Shown one piece after another: positions 1-7,019 of a stretch of DNA of 10,062 nt (position 1 is its first letter; every line of letters begins with the position of its first letter). The notes below the pieces were generated by a model. It was not told the origin of the DNA. It was given only the letters and a program-made list of their open reading frames with translations, and did not search any database. The position numbers and the translations under genes are program-made. The DNA is from an uncultured Clostridia bacterium (GTDB lineage: Bacteria > Bacillota > Clostridia > Oscillospirales > CAG-272). The stretch covers positions 1 through 10,062 of the forward strand of contig CAJGEA010000056.1 of NCBI GenBank assembly GCA_904502015.1, given 5' to 3'.

Positions 1-638
1 CAGGCAATAAGGAGGAAATCAAGGACAGAATCGCACAGATTCGTGCAGAGCATGCTGTATCCACCTCCGAATTTGACAAGGAAAAGCTCAGCGAGCGCCT
101 TGCAAAGCTGGCGGGCGGCGTTGCAGTCATCAAGGTTGGCGCGGCTACCGAAGTGGAAATGAAGGAAAAGAAGCTCCGCATTGAGGATGCGCTCAACGCA
201 ACCAAGGCGGCCGTTGAGGAAGGCATCGTGGCCGGCGGCGGAACCGCTTACCTGAACGTCCTCGCTGACGTCAAGAAGGTGCTCGAGACCGTTGAGGGCG
301 ACGAGAAGACGGGTGTTAAGATCGTGCTCAAGGCACTTGAAGAGCCCGTTCGCCAGATCGCAACCAACGCAGGCTTTGACGGCGGCGTTGTGGTCGACAA
401 AATCCTCTCCTCGGGTAAGATCGGCTACGGCTTTGACGCTTACAACGAGGTGTACGTGGATATGATGTCCGCGGGTATCGTTGACCCCACCAAGGTAACC
501 CGCTCGGCTCTGCAGAACGCCGCGTCCATCGCGTCGGTCATTCTCACCACCGAGTCTGTGGTTGCCGACAAGCCCGAGCCCAAGGAGGCTGCTCCCGCCG
601 CAGGCGGCATGGGCGGCGGCATGGGCGGTATGTACTGA
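1..638 (+). CDS. groEL: Chaperonin GroEL (Hsp60), 3' part; 5' end outside the window
   Basis: This is the C-terminal 211 residues of the 60-kDa chaperonin, which forms double seven-fold rings in the cytoplasm and folds client proteins with ATP and the GroES lid. The first full codon is at position 3. Visible family features are the segment KLAGGVAVIKVGAATEVEMK, the following IEDALNATKAAVEEGIVAGGG, whose Asp (codon 186-188) corresponds to the catalytic Asp398 of E. coli GroEL, and the Gly-Met tail GGMGGGMGGMY. By comparison with the usual length of about 545 residues, the apical-domain end, the second intermediate segment and the C-terminal equatorial domain are present. The reading frame is intact to TGA at 636-638 and is followed at once by a strong terminator. 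A groES gene is expected upstream of the window (inference). Identification is certain; only the 5' part is missing. Confidence 0.98.
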   Translation, partial: GNKEEIKDRIAQIRAEHAVSTSEFDKEKLSERLAKLAGGVAVIKVGAATEVEMKEKKLRIEDALNATKAAVEEGIVAGGGTAYLNVLADVKKVLETVEGDEKTGVKIVLKALEEPVRQIATNAGFDGGVVVDKILSSGKIGYGFDAYNEVYVDMMSAGIVDPTKVTRSALQNAASIASVILTTESVVADKPEPKEAAPAAGGMGGGMGGMY

Positions 639-654
639 TCCCACCAAATAAATT

Positions 655-689
655 ACTCCCTCGGGAACATTGTTCCCGAGGGAGTTTTT
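655..689 (+). terminator. Rho-independent terminator of groEL
   Basis: A perfect inverted repeat pairs 655-669 (ACTCCCTCGGGAACA) with 671-685. In practice this gives a stem of about 13 bp with a short loop around TTG, directly followed by a T-run at 685-689. It begins 17 bases after the groEL stop and lies before a consensus promoter, so it separates groEL from the next unit. Confidence 0.93.
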
Positions 690-734
690 GGGTTGCAATC
701 AAGTCGAAACTTGCCGTCGGATGCCGTCTTTCCC

Positions 735-763
735 TTGACAAAACGAGCGATATGTGATACAAT
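735..763 (+). promoter_or_regulatory. Vegetative (sigma-A type) promoter
   Basis: A perfect -35 box TTGACA at 735-740 is separated by 17 bases from TACAAT at 758-763, one base from the TATAAT consensus. An AT-rich stretch follows. Transcription would start near 770 and give a leader of about 50 bases before the gene at 822. It should drive the metallophosphatase-rlmD pair. Confidence 0.85.
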
Positions 764-821
764 TTTTTATAAGAATATTAACCCGTTATTGCCCCCGACG
801 CGGGGCGGAAAGGATTTCTAT

Positions 822-1520
822 ATGACATACGTTGTATCCAATATTCACGGACACCTTGAGGAGTACAAAACCCTCCTTCAAACCGTTCAGTTCAGCGCCG
901 ATCGGGACATTCTGTACGTGCTGGGCGACATCGTGGACTACGGCCCCGACTCCATGGCGCTCATTGAGGACATGAGCTACCGCGTCAACGTCTACCCCAT
1001 CGCGGGCGAGCACGATTTTCTGGCGGTGAGAATGCTCGTTGGCTACGAAAAAATGCAAGCCGCTATGAAGGAAGGCAAGTCACCCGATCCCGCGTTTGCC
1101 GAGGAGCTGACCGCGTGGATCCGTGACGGCGGTGAGCCCACCCTTTCGGCTTACCGTACGCTGGACAAGGATATGCAGGAGGGCATCATCGACTACCTCT
1201 CGGATATGCCTCTGTACGAGGAAGTGACGGTGGCAGGTAAGTCCTATCTCCTGCTCCATCAAGGCATTTACGATTTTACGCCCAATCTCGATCTTGACGA
1301 GCTGGAGCCTGCGGATTTCTTTGAGGAAAGTCTTGACCCCACCGAGAAGTATTTTGACGACAAGACCGTGATCGTCGGCCACACCCCCACCACCGAGGGA
1401 AACGGCGGCGCGGATCGCATCTTCTACGGCAACAACAGCATTTTCATTGACTGCGGACTGGGGCGCGGCGGTCGTCTCGGCTGTCTGCGTCTGGAGGACG
1501 GAAAGGAATTCTACGTCTGA
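822..1520 (+). CDS. PPP-type metallophosphatase-like protein with altered metal motif
   Basis: This 232-residue protein has the motif order of calcineurin-like (PPP family) serine/threonine phosphatases: SNIHG (6-10), LGDIVDYG (34-41), GEHD (62-65), LLHQG (144-148) and VGHTP (185-189), ending with IDCGLGRGGRL (209-219). Family members use a two-metal centre to cleave phosphoesters in the cytosol. Two key positions differ from the canonical DxH and GNHE/D motifs: the first metal-ligand Asp is Asn (N7), and the Asn of GNHE is Glu (E63). Activity may therefore be changed or lost; the other Asp and His ligands remain. I have the impression that an SNIHG form recurs in related clostridial proteins, so this may be a subfamily trait and not a broken gene. 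The start at 822 is chosen because GGAAAGGA lies about 7 bases upstream and the motif begins at residue 6; an in-frame start at 693 would overlap the promoter. The substrate is unknown. The stop overlaps the next start (TGATG), which suggests translational coupling. Confidence 0.85.
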   Translation: MTYVVSNIHGHLEEYKTLLQTVQFSADRDILYVLGDIVDYGPDSMALIEDMSYRVNVYPIAGEHDFLAVRMLVGYEKMQAAMKEGKSPDPAFAEELTAWIRDGGEPTLSAYRTLDKDMQEGIIDYLSDMPLYEEVTVAGKSYLLLHQGIYDFTPNLDLDELEPADFFEESLDPTEKYFDDKTVIVGHTPTTEGNGGADRIFYGNNSIFIDCGLGRGGRLGCLRLEDGKEFYV

Positions 1521-2950
1521 TGGCCGCCTCTGTCAAAAAAAGCAAGAGCTCTCATCCCGAGGAGATCCACACGCTGGAGATCCATGACCTCAACAATCTG
1601 GGTAGCGGTGTGGGCCGTCTGCCCGATGGCCTCGTGTGCTTCGTCCGCGGTGCCGTTACGGGGGACATGGTGAGAGTCAAGATCATCAAGCGCACGGCCT
1701 CCTTTACGGTGGGGCGGTTAGAAGAAATCGTATGCCCCTCCCCCATGCGCGTAGACACCCCCTTTTGTGCCGCGCCCGAGGCCTGCGGCGGATGCGTTTA
1801 CCGCCACCTTACCTATGAACACGAGCTGGTCTCCAAGCACAATCGCGTCAAGCAGGCGTTCCGTCAGGCGGGACTTGCCGACGTGGTCATCCTGCCGCCC
1901 ATCTCCACGGGCGTCCTGAACGGCTACCGTAACAAGGGCATGTACCCCGTCGGTCAAGGCAAGGGCGGCATGGAGGCAGGCTTTTACGCCGCCAAGTCGC
2001 ACAAGCTGATCCCCTGCACCGCCTGCTCGCTTCAGCCCGAGAGCTTTGCCGAAATCGTGGCGTTCGTCTGCAAGTTCTGCGACAGACACGGTATTGCGGC
2101 TTACGATGAGGAGAGCGGCAAGGGGATTCTGCGCCACGTATATCTACGCACCACCGCCGAGGGGGAAATCATGCTCTGCCTCGTCATCAACGCGCAGGAA
2201 TTGCCCGGCGGCAAGCGGATCGTGACCGCGCTCGTCGACGAGACAACGGCTCGATTCCCGCAGGTGGTGAGCATTCAGCTCAATATCAATCGCGCCTCCA
2301 CCAACGTGGTGCTGGGCGACAAATTTATCACGCTCCACGGCACATCCTACATGGAGGACGCGTTGTGCGGTCTGCACTTCCGCATCTCGGGCGGCTCGTT
2401 CTATCAGGTCAACCACGATGCCGCCGAGCTGCTCTACAACACCGCCGCCGAGCGTGCGGGGCTGACGGGCACCGAGCATCTGTGGGATCTCTACTGCGGC
2501 GCAGGCACCATTGGTCTATCCATGGCAAGCTGTGCGGCATCGGTGACGGGCATTGAGATCGTCCCCGAGGCGGTAGCGTGCGCCAAGGAAAACGCGGCAC
2601 TCAACGCCGAGCTGGGTCTGCTCGCCCCCGACAAGGCGCACTTCTTCTGTGCTGACGCGGGTGACGCATCCTCCATTTTCGCTCCTGCCGACCGTGGCGA
2701 CGTGCCGCACCCCGACGTGGTGGTGATCGATCCGCCCCGCAAAGGTACGACCGCCGAGCTCATCCGTGAGCTTTCCCGACGTGATATCCGCCGCGTTGTC
2801 TACATCTCCTGCGACCCCGAAACGCTGGGACGCGACTGCGCCGTCTTCCGCGAGGAGGGGTACGAGATCGGCGAGGTTCAGCCAGTAGATCTGTTCCCAA
2901 GGACGGGGCATGTCGAGAGTGTCGTGTGTCTCACACGACACAATGAATGA
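1520..2950 (+). CDS. rlmD: 23S rRNA (uracil-C5)-methyltransferase, RlmD/RlmCD (RumA) family
   Basis: This 476-residue enzyme transfers a methyl group from S-adenosylmethionine to C5 of specific uridines in 23S rRNA. An N-terminal TRAM-like RNA-binding domain (about 14-72, with LNNLGSGVGR) is followed by the Fe-S cluster cysteines C83, C89, C92 (ACGGC) and a fourth at C169. The central domain carries SFYQVNHDAAELLY (293-306). The Rossmann methyltransferase domain has DLYCGAGTIGLS (323-334), VVIDPPRKG (401-409), the catalytic Cys431 in YISCDPETLGRD, and the general-base motif RTGHVES, with Glu466. All signature residues are present, so it should be active. Gram-positive members may modify both U747 and U1939 (RlmCD), and the sequence does not tell me which. 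The ATG overlaps the upstream stop by one base, with GGAAAGGA 12 bases ahead. The TGA stop lies in the first unit of a hairpin repeat array. Confidence 0.95.
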   Translation: MAASVKKSKSSHPEEIHTLEIHDLNNLGSGVGRLPDGLVCFVRGAVTGDMVRVKIIKRTASFTVGRLEEIVCPSPMRVDTPFCAAPEACGGCVYRHLTYEHELVSKHNRVKQAFRQAGLADVVILPPISTGVLNGYRNKGMYPVGQGKGGMEAGFYAAKSHKLIPCTACSLQPESFAEIVAFVCKFCDRHGIAAYDEESGKGILRHVYLRTTAEGEIMLCLVINAQELPGGKRIVTALVDETTARFPQVVSIQLNINRASTNVVLGDKFITLHGTSYMEDALCGLHFRISGGSFYQVNHDAAELLYNTAAERAGLTGTEHLWDLYCGAGTIGLSMASCAASVTGIEIVPEAVACAKENAALNAELGLLAPDKAHFFCADAGDASSIFAPADRGDVPHPDVVVIDPPRKGTTAELIRELSRRDIRRVVYISCDPETLGRDCAVFREEGYEIGEVQPVDLFPRTGHVESVVCLTRHNE

Positions 2951-3027
2951 CGCGTAGCGTCAAATCATGGAGCGAAACGAGAAATCATGAAACGCAGTTG
3001 CAATTCATGACACGGAGTGTCAAATCA
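2948..3027 (+). repeat. Array of four 20-bp hairpin-type repeats
   Basis: Four units with an exact 20-bp period start at 2948, 2968, 2988 and 3008. Each has the form TG-N4-N3-N4-CA-AATCA, where the outer parts tend to pair around a three-base loop. Units 1 and 4 form perfect 6-bp stems (TGACGC-GTA-GCGTCA and TGACAC-GGA-GTGTCA). Unit 3 has one mismatch, and unit 2 has lost most pairing. The spacer AAATCA or ATTCA is the best conserved part. Arm sequences differ between units but co-vary in units 1, 3 and 4, as expected if structure is what is kept. The first TGA is also the rlmD stop codon. Unit 4 is followed by ATTTTAATT, so the array could act as an mRNA 3'-end stabiliser or a weak terminator (inference). 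It resembles intergenic repeats I associate with gut Clostridia, but I cannot name the family. Confidence 0.75.
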
Positions 3028-3149
3028 TTTTAATTGTGAGGCCTTAACTTGTAAAATCAAACCGTAATACCCCGGTGAAAATCGAAGATTCGCGTCAATT
3101 ACACATTATCCCGTGACATTACCCAAAAATATTGCAAAGGAGCCTACCC

Positions 3150-4139
3150 ATGAACAACGAAAACGGAAAAGATATCCGTGTAGAAATCGAGGAAACCGAA
3201 GTAACCGAGTGTGACTCAGCAGAGGTTGCCCCCATAGCGGACAAGCAGGACAGATTCAGCAGCTTCAAGCACGGCATGATGCAGTTTGGGAAAAAAACCT
3301 CCGAGATCAGCCAAAAGGCGGCGACGACTATTGCTGAGCAAACGAAAATTGGGCTGCATAATCAAAAAATGAAAAAATATAACCCCTTGTTTCCCAAAGA
3401 GTTTAAAAGTAAGAGTTTTAATCTTCCTAACGTCATCAAAATTGTAGACGATGCCGAGCGGCGTGGAATTGACGTGTGCGAGGGCGCAATCGGCTGGCGC
3501 AATACGGTGGGAGGCGTGGAGGTGCTTTTCCTCTACGACGAATTTGTAGCGTCCAGCCATCTTCTGTTTCTTCCCATTGCCAAATGCGATACGATCTATT
3601 GCGTGGATCCGTTTGACCGCTCCCGTTTCATTCAAGCAGACACCATGTTCAGCCGAACCAATCAGGAAAAATTGGCTGAACTGGAAAATATCGCTTACTG
3701 CTTGGGAGCGAAAAGTTGTGCCATTGAATTAGTAGACATGAGTGCGGACTCCGAAAAAAGCTCCCAAAAAGCAGGCATCAAAGCCTCCGAATATGCCGCT
3801 GTCAGCGCCCAGCAGAATTCTGCCTCCCTCAACAAATCCATGCAACGAAGCAAAACGACCTCAAGTTTTGAAGGTAGCAACACTCCAACCCGCCCCGCAC
3901 TCAAATGGTTTGCACACGACGACACCATGAATCAGTTAATTGAGATGCGATGCTCGGGTAACAACAGTATTAAATCAAGAGTGTTGGAATTGAAGAACTC
4001 CTGTTCTGCCACTATGTCACAAAGCACTGCCGTGGCCATCGACAAGCTGGCAAAGGTCAAGATCGGCGGTTCGGCGACAATGGAAAAGCAGGCGGTTAAG
4101 GAACAGAATAGCGTTTTGATTTTTGAGATTGAATTTTGA
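3150..4139 (+). CDS. Hypothetical protein, AT-richer than its neighbours
   Basis: I do not recognise a functional family for this 329-residue protein. It has no signal peptide or membrane segment. Residues 1-70 are acidic, then basic and Ala/Thr-rich (QKAATTIAEQTKIGL), possibly helical. Residues 75-195 look like a compact domain with KYNPLFPKEF, FNLPNVIKIVDDAERRGID, CEGAIGW (110-116), VEVLFLYDEFV (123-133), VDPFDRSRFI and CLGAKSCAIELVD (184-196). Residues 200-260 are Ser/Lys/Gln-rich and low in complexity. The end (261-329) has alternating polar and hydrophobic residues and closes in SVLIFEIEF. The start at 3150 is fixed by AAAGGAG at 3136-3142; a TTG at 3132 lies upstream of that site and is unlikely. 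Base composition is clearly more AT-rich than in the flanking genes, with many AAA and TTT codons, which fits recent acquisition or a different expression class. The gene sits between the hairpin array and a LUD-domain gene 28 bases downstream. I recall similar uncharacterised proteins with a CEGAIGW motif in gut Firmicutes, without known function. Confidence 0.8.
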   Translation: MNNENGKDIRVEIEETEVTECDSAEVAPIADKQDRFSSFKHGMMQFGKKTSEISQKAATTIAEQTKIGLHNQKMKKYNPLFPKEFKSKSFNLPNVIKIVDDAERRGIDVCEGAIGWRNTVGGVEVLFLYDEFVASSHLLFLPIAKCDTIYCVDPFDRSRFIQADTMFSRTNQEKLAELENIAYCLGAKSCAIELVDMSADSEKSSQKAGIKASEYAAVSAQQNSASLNKSMQRSKTTSSFEGSNTPTRPALKWFAHDDTMNQLIEMRCSGNNSIKSRVLELKNSCSATMSQSTAVAIDKLAKVKIGGSATMEKQAVKEQNSVLIFEIEF

Positions 4140-4167
4140 CATACATATTCGCAAGGAGGACACCCTT

Positions 4168-4815
4168 ATGACACCGACACCGAAGCAAATCCACGCCCGC
4201 CGTCTGGCGGACACCGTCATCCGCAATCTGGAAAAGCGCCGAATGGTGGGCTACTACTGCGAGAGTGCCGCCGAGGCGGTGGACAAGATCCTCTCGCTGA
4301 TGCCCGAGGGCTCGTCCATCGGCTGGGGCGGCTCTATGACGCTGACCGAGGTGGGGCTGATGGATGCACTGCGCGCCAACGCCGACAAATACAATCTGTT
4401 TGTCCGCGAGGATGCCAAAACCCCTGAGGAGGCGCGCGAGGTGTTCGCCAAGATCCTCTCCTGCGGCTACTTCCTCATGAGCGCCAATGCCATTACGGTG
4501 GACGGCGAGCTGGTCAATATTGACGGCCGCTGCAACCGCGTGTCCTACCTCTGCTACGGCCCCGAAAACGTCATTGTAGTAGCGGGCATAAACAAGGTGG
4601 TTGCCGACGTGGACAGCGCGCTCGCCCGCATCCGCACGGTCGCCGCGCCCACCAACGCTGTCCGACTCAACCGCAAGACCCCTTGCGCCGTGTCGGGCAA
4701 GTGCGAAAACTGCCTCTCCCCCGACTGCATCTGCGCCCAGACGGTCATTACCCGCCTGTCCTTGACTCCCAACCGCATCAAAGTGATTCTGGTGGGTGAG
4801 GATCTGGGCTATTGA
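4168..4815 (+). CDS. LUD-domain (LutC/YkgG-like) protein with C-terminal Cys cluster
   Basis: This 215-residue protein belongs to the LUD (formerly DUF162) superfamily, which includes LutC of the lactate-utilisation complex. Visible signatures are GSSIGWGGSMTLTEVGL (48-64), the ANAITVDGELVNIDG stretch (107-121), RVSYLCYGPENVIVVAGINKVV (124-145), and a C-terminal segment TPCAVSGKCENCLSPDCIC (171-189) with five cysteines. I recall this Cys-bearing tail from the stand-alone clostridial subgroup; it could bind a metal or an Fe-S cluster (inference). The expected partners lutA and lutB are not beside it, so the name lutC is not warranted and a lactate role is unproven. The ATG at 4168 has an ideal AAGGAGG at 4153-4159; an in-frame ATG at 4123 would lie inside the preceding gene and lacks such a site. 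The protein is probably cytoplasmic. The gene is 28 bases after the hypothetical gene and ends 22 bases before the next start. Confidence 0.88.
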   Translation: MTPTPKQIHARRLADTVIRNLEKRRMVGYYCESAAEAVDKILSLMPEGSSIGWGGSMTLTEVGLMDALRANADKYNLFVREDAKTPEEAREVFAKILSCGYFLMSANAITVDGELVNIDGRCNRVSYLCYGPENVIVVAGINKVVADVDSALARIRTVAAPTNAVRLNRKTPCAVSGKCENCLSPDCICAQTVITRLSLTPNRIKVILVGEDLGY

Positions 4816-4837
4816 CAGCGAAAGGAACCATGCAACC

Positions 4838-5443
4838 ATGAAACATCCTACCTATGAATCCACCCTGCCCGAAGGGTACGTGCAAGTTCGCCACATCAAC
4901 GCCAAGGACGTTAAATTCGGGATAATCTTCAATATCATTTCCATTGTGACGCTGGCCGTCGTTATGGCGATCGCTTTTGTGCCGTTATGCCTTCGGGATG
5001 ACGCATCCTACGAGCTCGGCTCATGGGAGCTTTCCTTGCTTCTGCTGGCATTTTCCGCCGCTTTAATCCTCTACGTCGTTCTGCACGAGCTGATACACGG
5101 TGCCGTATATAAGGCGTTGACTCGCCAAAAACTCACCTTTGGCATGAGCTGGAGCTGCGCCTTCTGCGGCGTGCCCAACGTATACACCTACCGTCGCACC
5201 GCCCTGCTTGCCTTGGTCGCGCCGCTGACGCTCTTTACACTGATCCTCGTGCCGCTGACCGTGGCTCTGTACGCCGTTAACCCTTGGTACTACCTCGCCT
5301 CGGCGTTTGTGCTGGGCATGCACCTCGGCGGCTGCTCGGGCGACGTATACGTTACTGGGCTTCTGCTCTTCAAGTATCGCTCACCCCGCATACTGCTGCG
5401 CGACACGGGCCCTGAGCAATTCATATTCGTCCCGAAGGATTGA
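4838..5443 (+). CDS. DUF3267-type membrane zincin (putative metalloprotease)
   Basis: This 201-residue integral membrane protein contains the zinc metallopeptidase motif HELIH (83-87) at the end of a hydrophobic segment, and a second conserved motif HLGGCSGDVYVTGLLL (162-177), whose Asp169 is a plausible third metal ligand. Predicted membrane segments are at about 27-50, 65-83, 122-146 and 151-176. This matches the DUF3267 putative zincin family, small relatives of site-2 type proteases such as SpoIVFB in layout; the natural substrates of most members are unknown. The start at 4838 (MKHPTYESTLPEGY) is preceded by AAAGGA at 4821-4826, 11 bases away, and avoids overlap with the LUD gene, whereas an in-frame ATG at 4796 would overlap it. 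The frame is intact. Whether it cleaves a regulator or a sporulation target cannot be told from context. Confidence 0.85.
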   Translation: MKHPTYESTLPEGYVQVRHINAKDVKFGIIFNIISIVTLAVVMAIAFVPLCLRDDASYELGSWELSLLLLAFSAALILYVVLHELIHGAVYKALTRQKLTFGMSWSCAFCGVPNVYTYRRTALLALVAPLTLFTLILVPLTVALYAVNPWYYLASAFVLGMHLGGCSGDVYVTGLLLFKYRSPRILLRDTGPEQFIFVPKD

Positions 5444-5479
5444 CGGGGCATACATGACCAACTCACAAAGGAGTCATCC

Positions 5480-6985
5480 ATGACCGAACTACCCAAGCTT
5501 TTTCTTGACCGCATGGAGGAGATGCTGGGCGAGCAATACGAGGCGTTTCTTGCCTCCTACGGCAAGCCTCACCGCCCTACCCTGCGCGTCAATACCCTCA
5601 AGCTCACCCCCGACGAGCTACGGGCCATCGCGCCGTTCTGCGGCGATCCCGTCCCGTGGCAAGAGAACGGCATATACTACCCCGACAGCGACGAGGTGCG
5701 CCCCGGAAAGCACCCCTTCCATGAAATGGGGCTGTACTACATCCAGGAGGCGAGCGCTATGATCCCCGCCTCTCTGCGCACTCCCCGAAAAGGCGAGCGG
5801 GTGCTGGATCTTTGCGCCGCGCCCGGGGGTAAAACCACCCAGCTTGCCGCCGCACTCGGCGGCGAGGGACTTTTGGTGGCCAATGAAATCCACCCCGCAC
5901 GGGCGGCGATCCTTGCCCAGAACGTGGAGCGAATGGGTATCGCCAACGCGCTGGTGACAAACGAATCCCCCGCGTCTCTGGCCAAGCACTTCCCCGCCTT
6001 CTTTGACATGATCGTGGTGGATGCGCCCTGCTCGGGCGAGGGTATGTTCCGCAAGGAGGACGATGCCGTCACCATGTGGAGCCCCGACAACGTGACCCTG
6101 TGTGCCGAACGGCAATCGGAAATTCTGAATGAAGCCGCCAAAATGCTGGTTGGCGGTGGATATATGGTCTACTCCACCTGCACATTTGCCCCCGAGGAAA
6201 ACGAGGGGACTCTGGTTCGTTTTCTGCTGGATCACCCCGAGTTTGAGGTCGTCGAGCCTGAGTCTCACGCCGTTTTGGCGGCGCGAGAGGCAGGACTCAT
6301 TGACCGCGGACGGCTTGAATGGGTAACGACGGTTCAAATTCCCGACGAAAAGCGAGCGGCACTTGCCGAGCAAGTGGAAAAATCACTGCGCCTATTCCCC
6401 CATCATGCCGACGGCGAAGGGCATTTCGCGGTACTCCTGCACAAGACGGCGGAAACAGTTGCCCCCGTGGCGACCGCTCCGAAGTCAAGCCGAGACAAGC
6501 GAAAGGCCGGAAAGCCCACCACATCGGGCAAGGGCGCTAACTCTCCCGAGGCGGCGCCGGCGATCTATGAGGCGTTCGCCGACGACGTATTAAACAGTGC
6601 GCCTACGGGCACGCCCTGCCTGTTTGGCGATCATCTATACCTGCTCCCCCACGCACTTGAAGGCGGAAGACAGGCCTTGGAGGGCATACGCGTGCTTCGC
6701 GCGGGACTTTGCGTAGGCGAGATCAAGGGCAAGCGATTTGAGCCCGCCCACGCGCTGGCGTTGGCACTCCGTGCCGCCAATGCAAAGCAGGTCTTCCCGC
6801 TGGAATCGGTGGAGGGTATGACCCCCGCCGAGACCGCAAGCGCGTATCTGCACGGCTCTACCCTGCCCGCCCCCGACCGCCGCGGATGGCACCTCATCAC
6901 CCTCACGGGGCATCCGTTGGGCTGGGGCAAGGCCAGCGACGGCATCATGAAAAACCATTATCCCAAGGGACTTCGCAAGCCCTGA
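5480..6985 (+). CDS. rsmF: RsmF-type rRNA (cytosine-C5)-methyltransferase
   Basis: This 501-residue enzyme of the RsmB/NOP2/Sun family methylates cytosine C5 in rRNA, probably 16S rRNA as for RsmF, with S-adenosylmethionine as donor. An N-terminal RNA-binding part (1-105) includes RPTLRVNTLK and MGLYYIQEASAMIPA. The Rossmann domain has VLDLCAAPGGKTTQLA (108-123) and the two-cysteine signature of m5C enzymes: PCSGEGMF with C184, and STCTFAPEEN with catalytic C234. A Lys/Ala-rich linker (about 323-365) leads to a C-terminal PUA-like domain ending HPLGWGKASDGIMKNHYPKGLRK, the usual RsmF-type tail. Length and domain order are normal for Firmicutes RsmF-like proteins. The ATG at 5480 has AAAGGAG at 5467-5473. 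The exact target base is not shown by the sequence, so the symbol follows family likeness. It is 34 bases from the next gene, with no terminator between. Confidence 0.93.
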   Translation: MTELPKLFLDRMEEMLGEQYEAFLASYGKPHRPTLRVNTLKLTPDELRAIAPFCGDPVPWQENGIYYPDSDEVRPGKHPFHEMGLYYIQEASAMIPASLRTPRKGERVLDLCAAPGGKTTQLAAALGGEGLLVANEIHPARAAILAQNVERMGIANALVTNESPASLAKHFPAFFDMIVVDAPCSGEGMFRKEDDAVTMWSPDNVTLCAERQSEILNEAAKMLVGGGYMVYSTCTFAPEENEGTLVRFLLDHPEFEVVEPESHAVLAAREAGLIDRGRLEWVTTVQIPDEKRAALAEQVEKSLRLFPHHADGEGHFAVLLHKTAETVAPVATAPKSSRDKRKAGKPTTSGKGANSPEAAPAIYEAFADDVLNSAPTGTPCLFGDHLYLLPHALEGGRQALEGIRVLRAGLCVGEIKGKRFEPAHALALALRAANAKQVFPLESVEGMTPAETASAYLHGSTLPAPDRRGWHLITLTGHPLGWGKASDGIMKNHYPKGLRKP

Positions 6986-7019
6986 TCTCCCCGGATACTG
7001 AAAGGAAATCAACATACGT

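Noticed and set aside
693..821. Extended start for the metallophosphatase at 693
   Set aside because: It would place the coding region over a consensus promoter; the ATG at 822 has a good ribosome binding site and the motif begins at residue 6.
2948..3027. CRISPR array or tRNA-like element in the 20-bp hairpin array
   Set aside because: The period of 20 bp leaves no room for spacers, and no cloverleaf or CCA end can be formed.
4096..4839. Minus-strand open frame of 247 codons across the LUD gene
   Set aside because: It is antisense to a gene with clear motifs and is low in sense; no start signal was seen.
5618..6373. Minus-strand open frame of 251 codons inside the RsmF-type gene
   Set aside because: It is fully antisense to a well-identified gene, has no ribosome binding site and its product has no family character.
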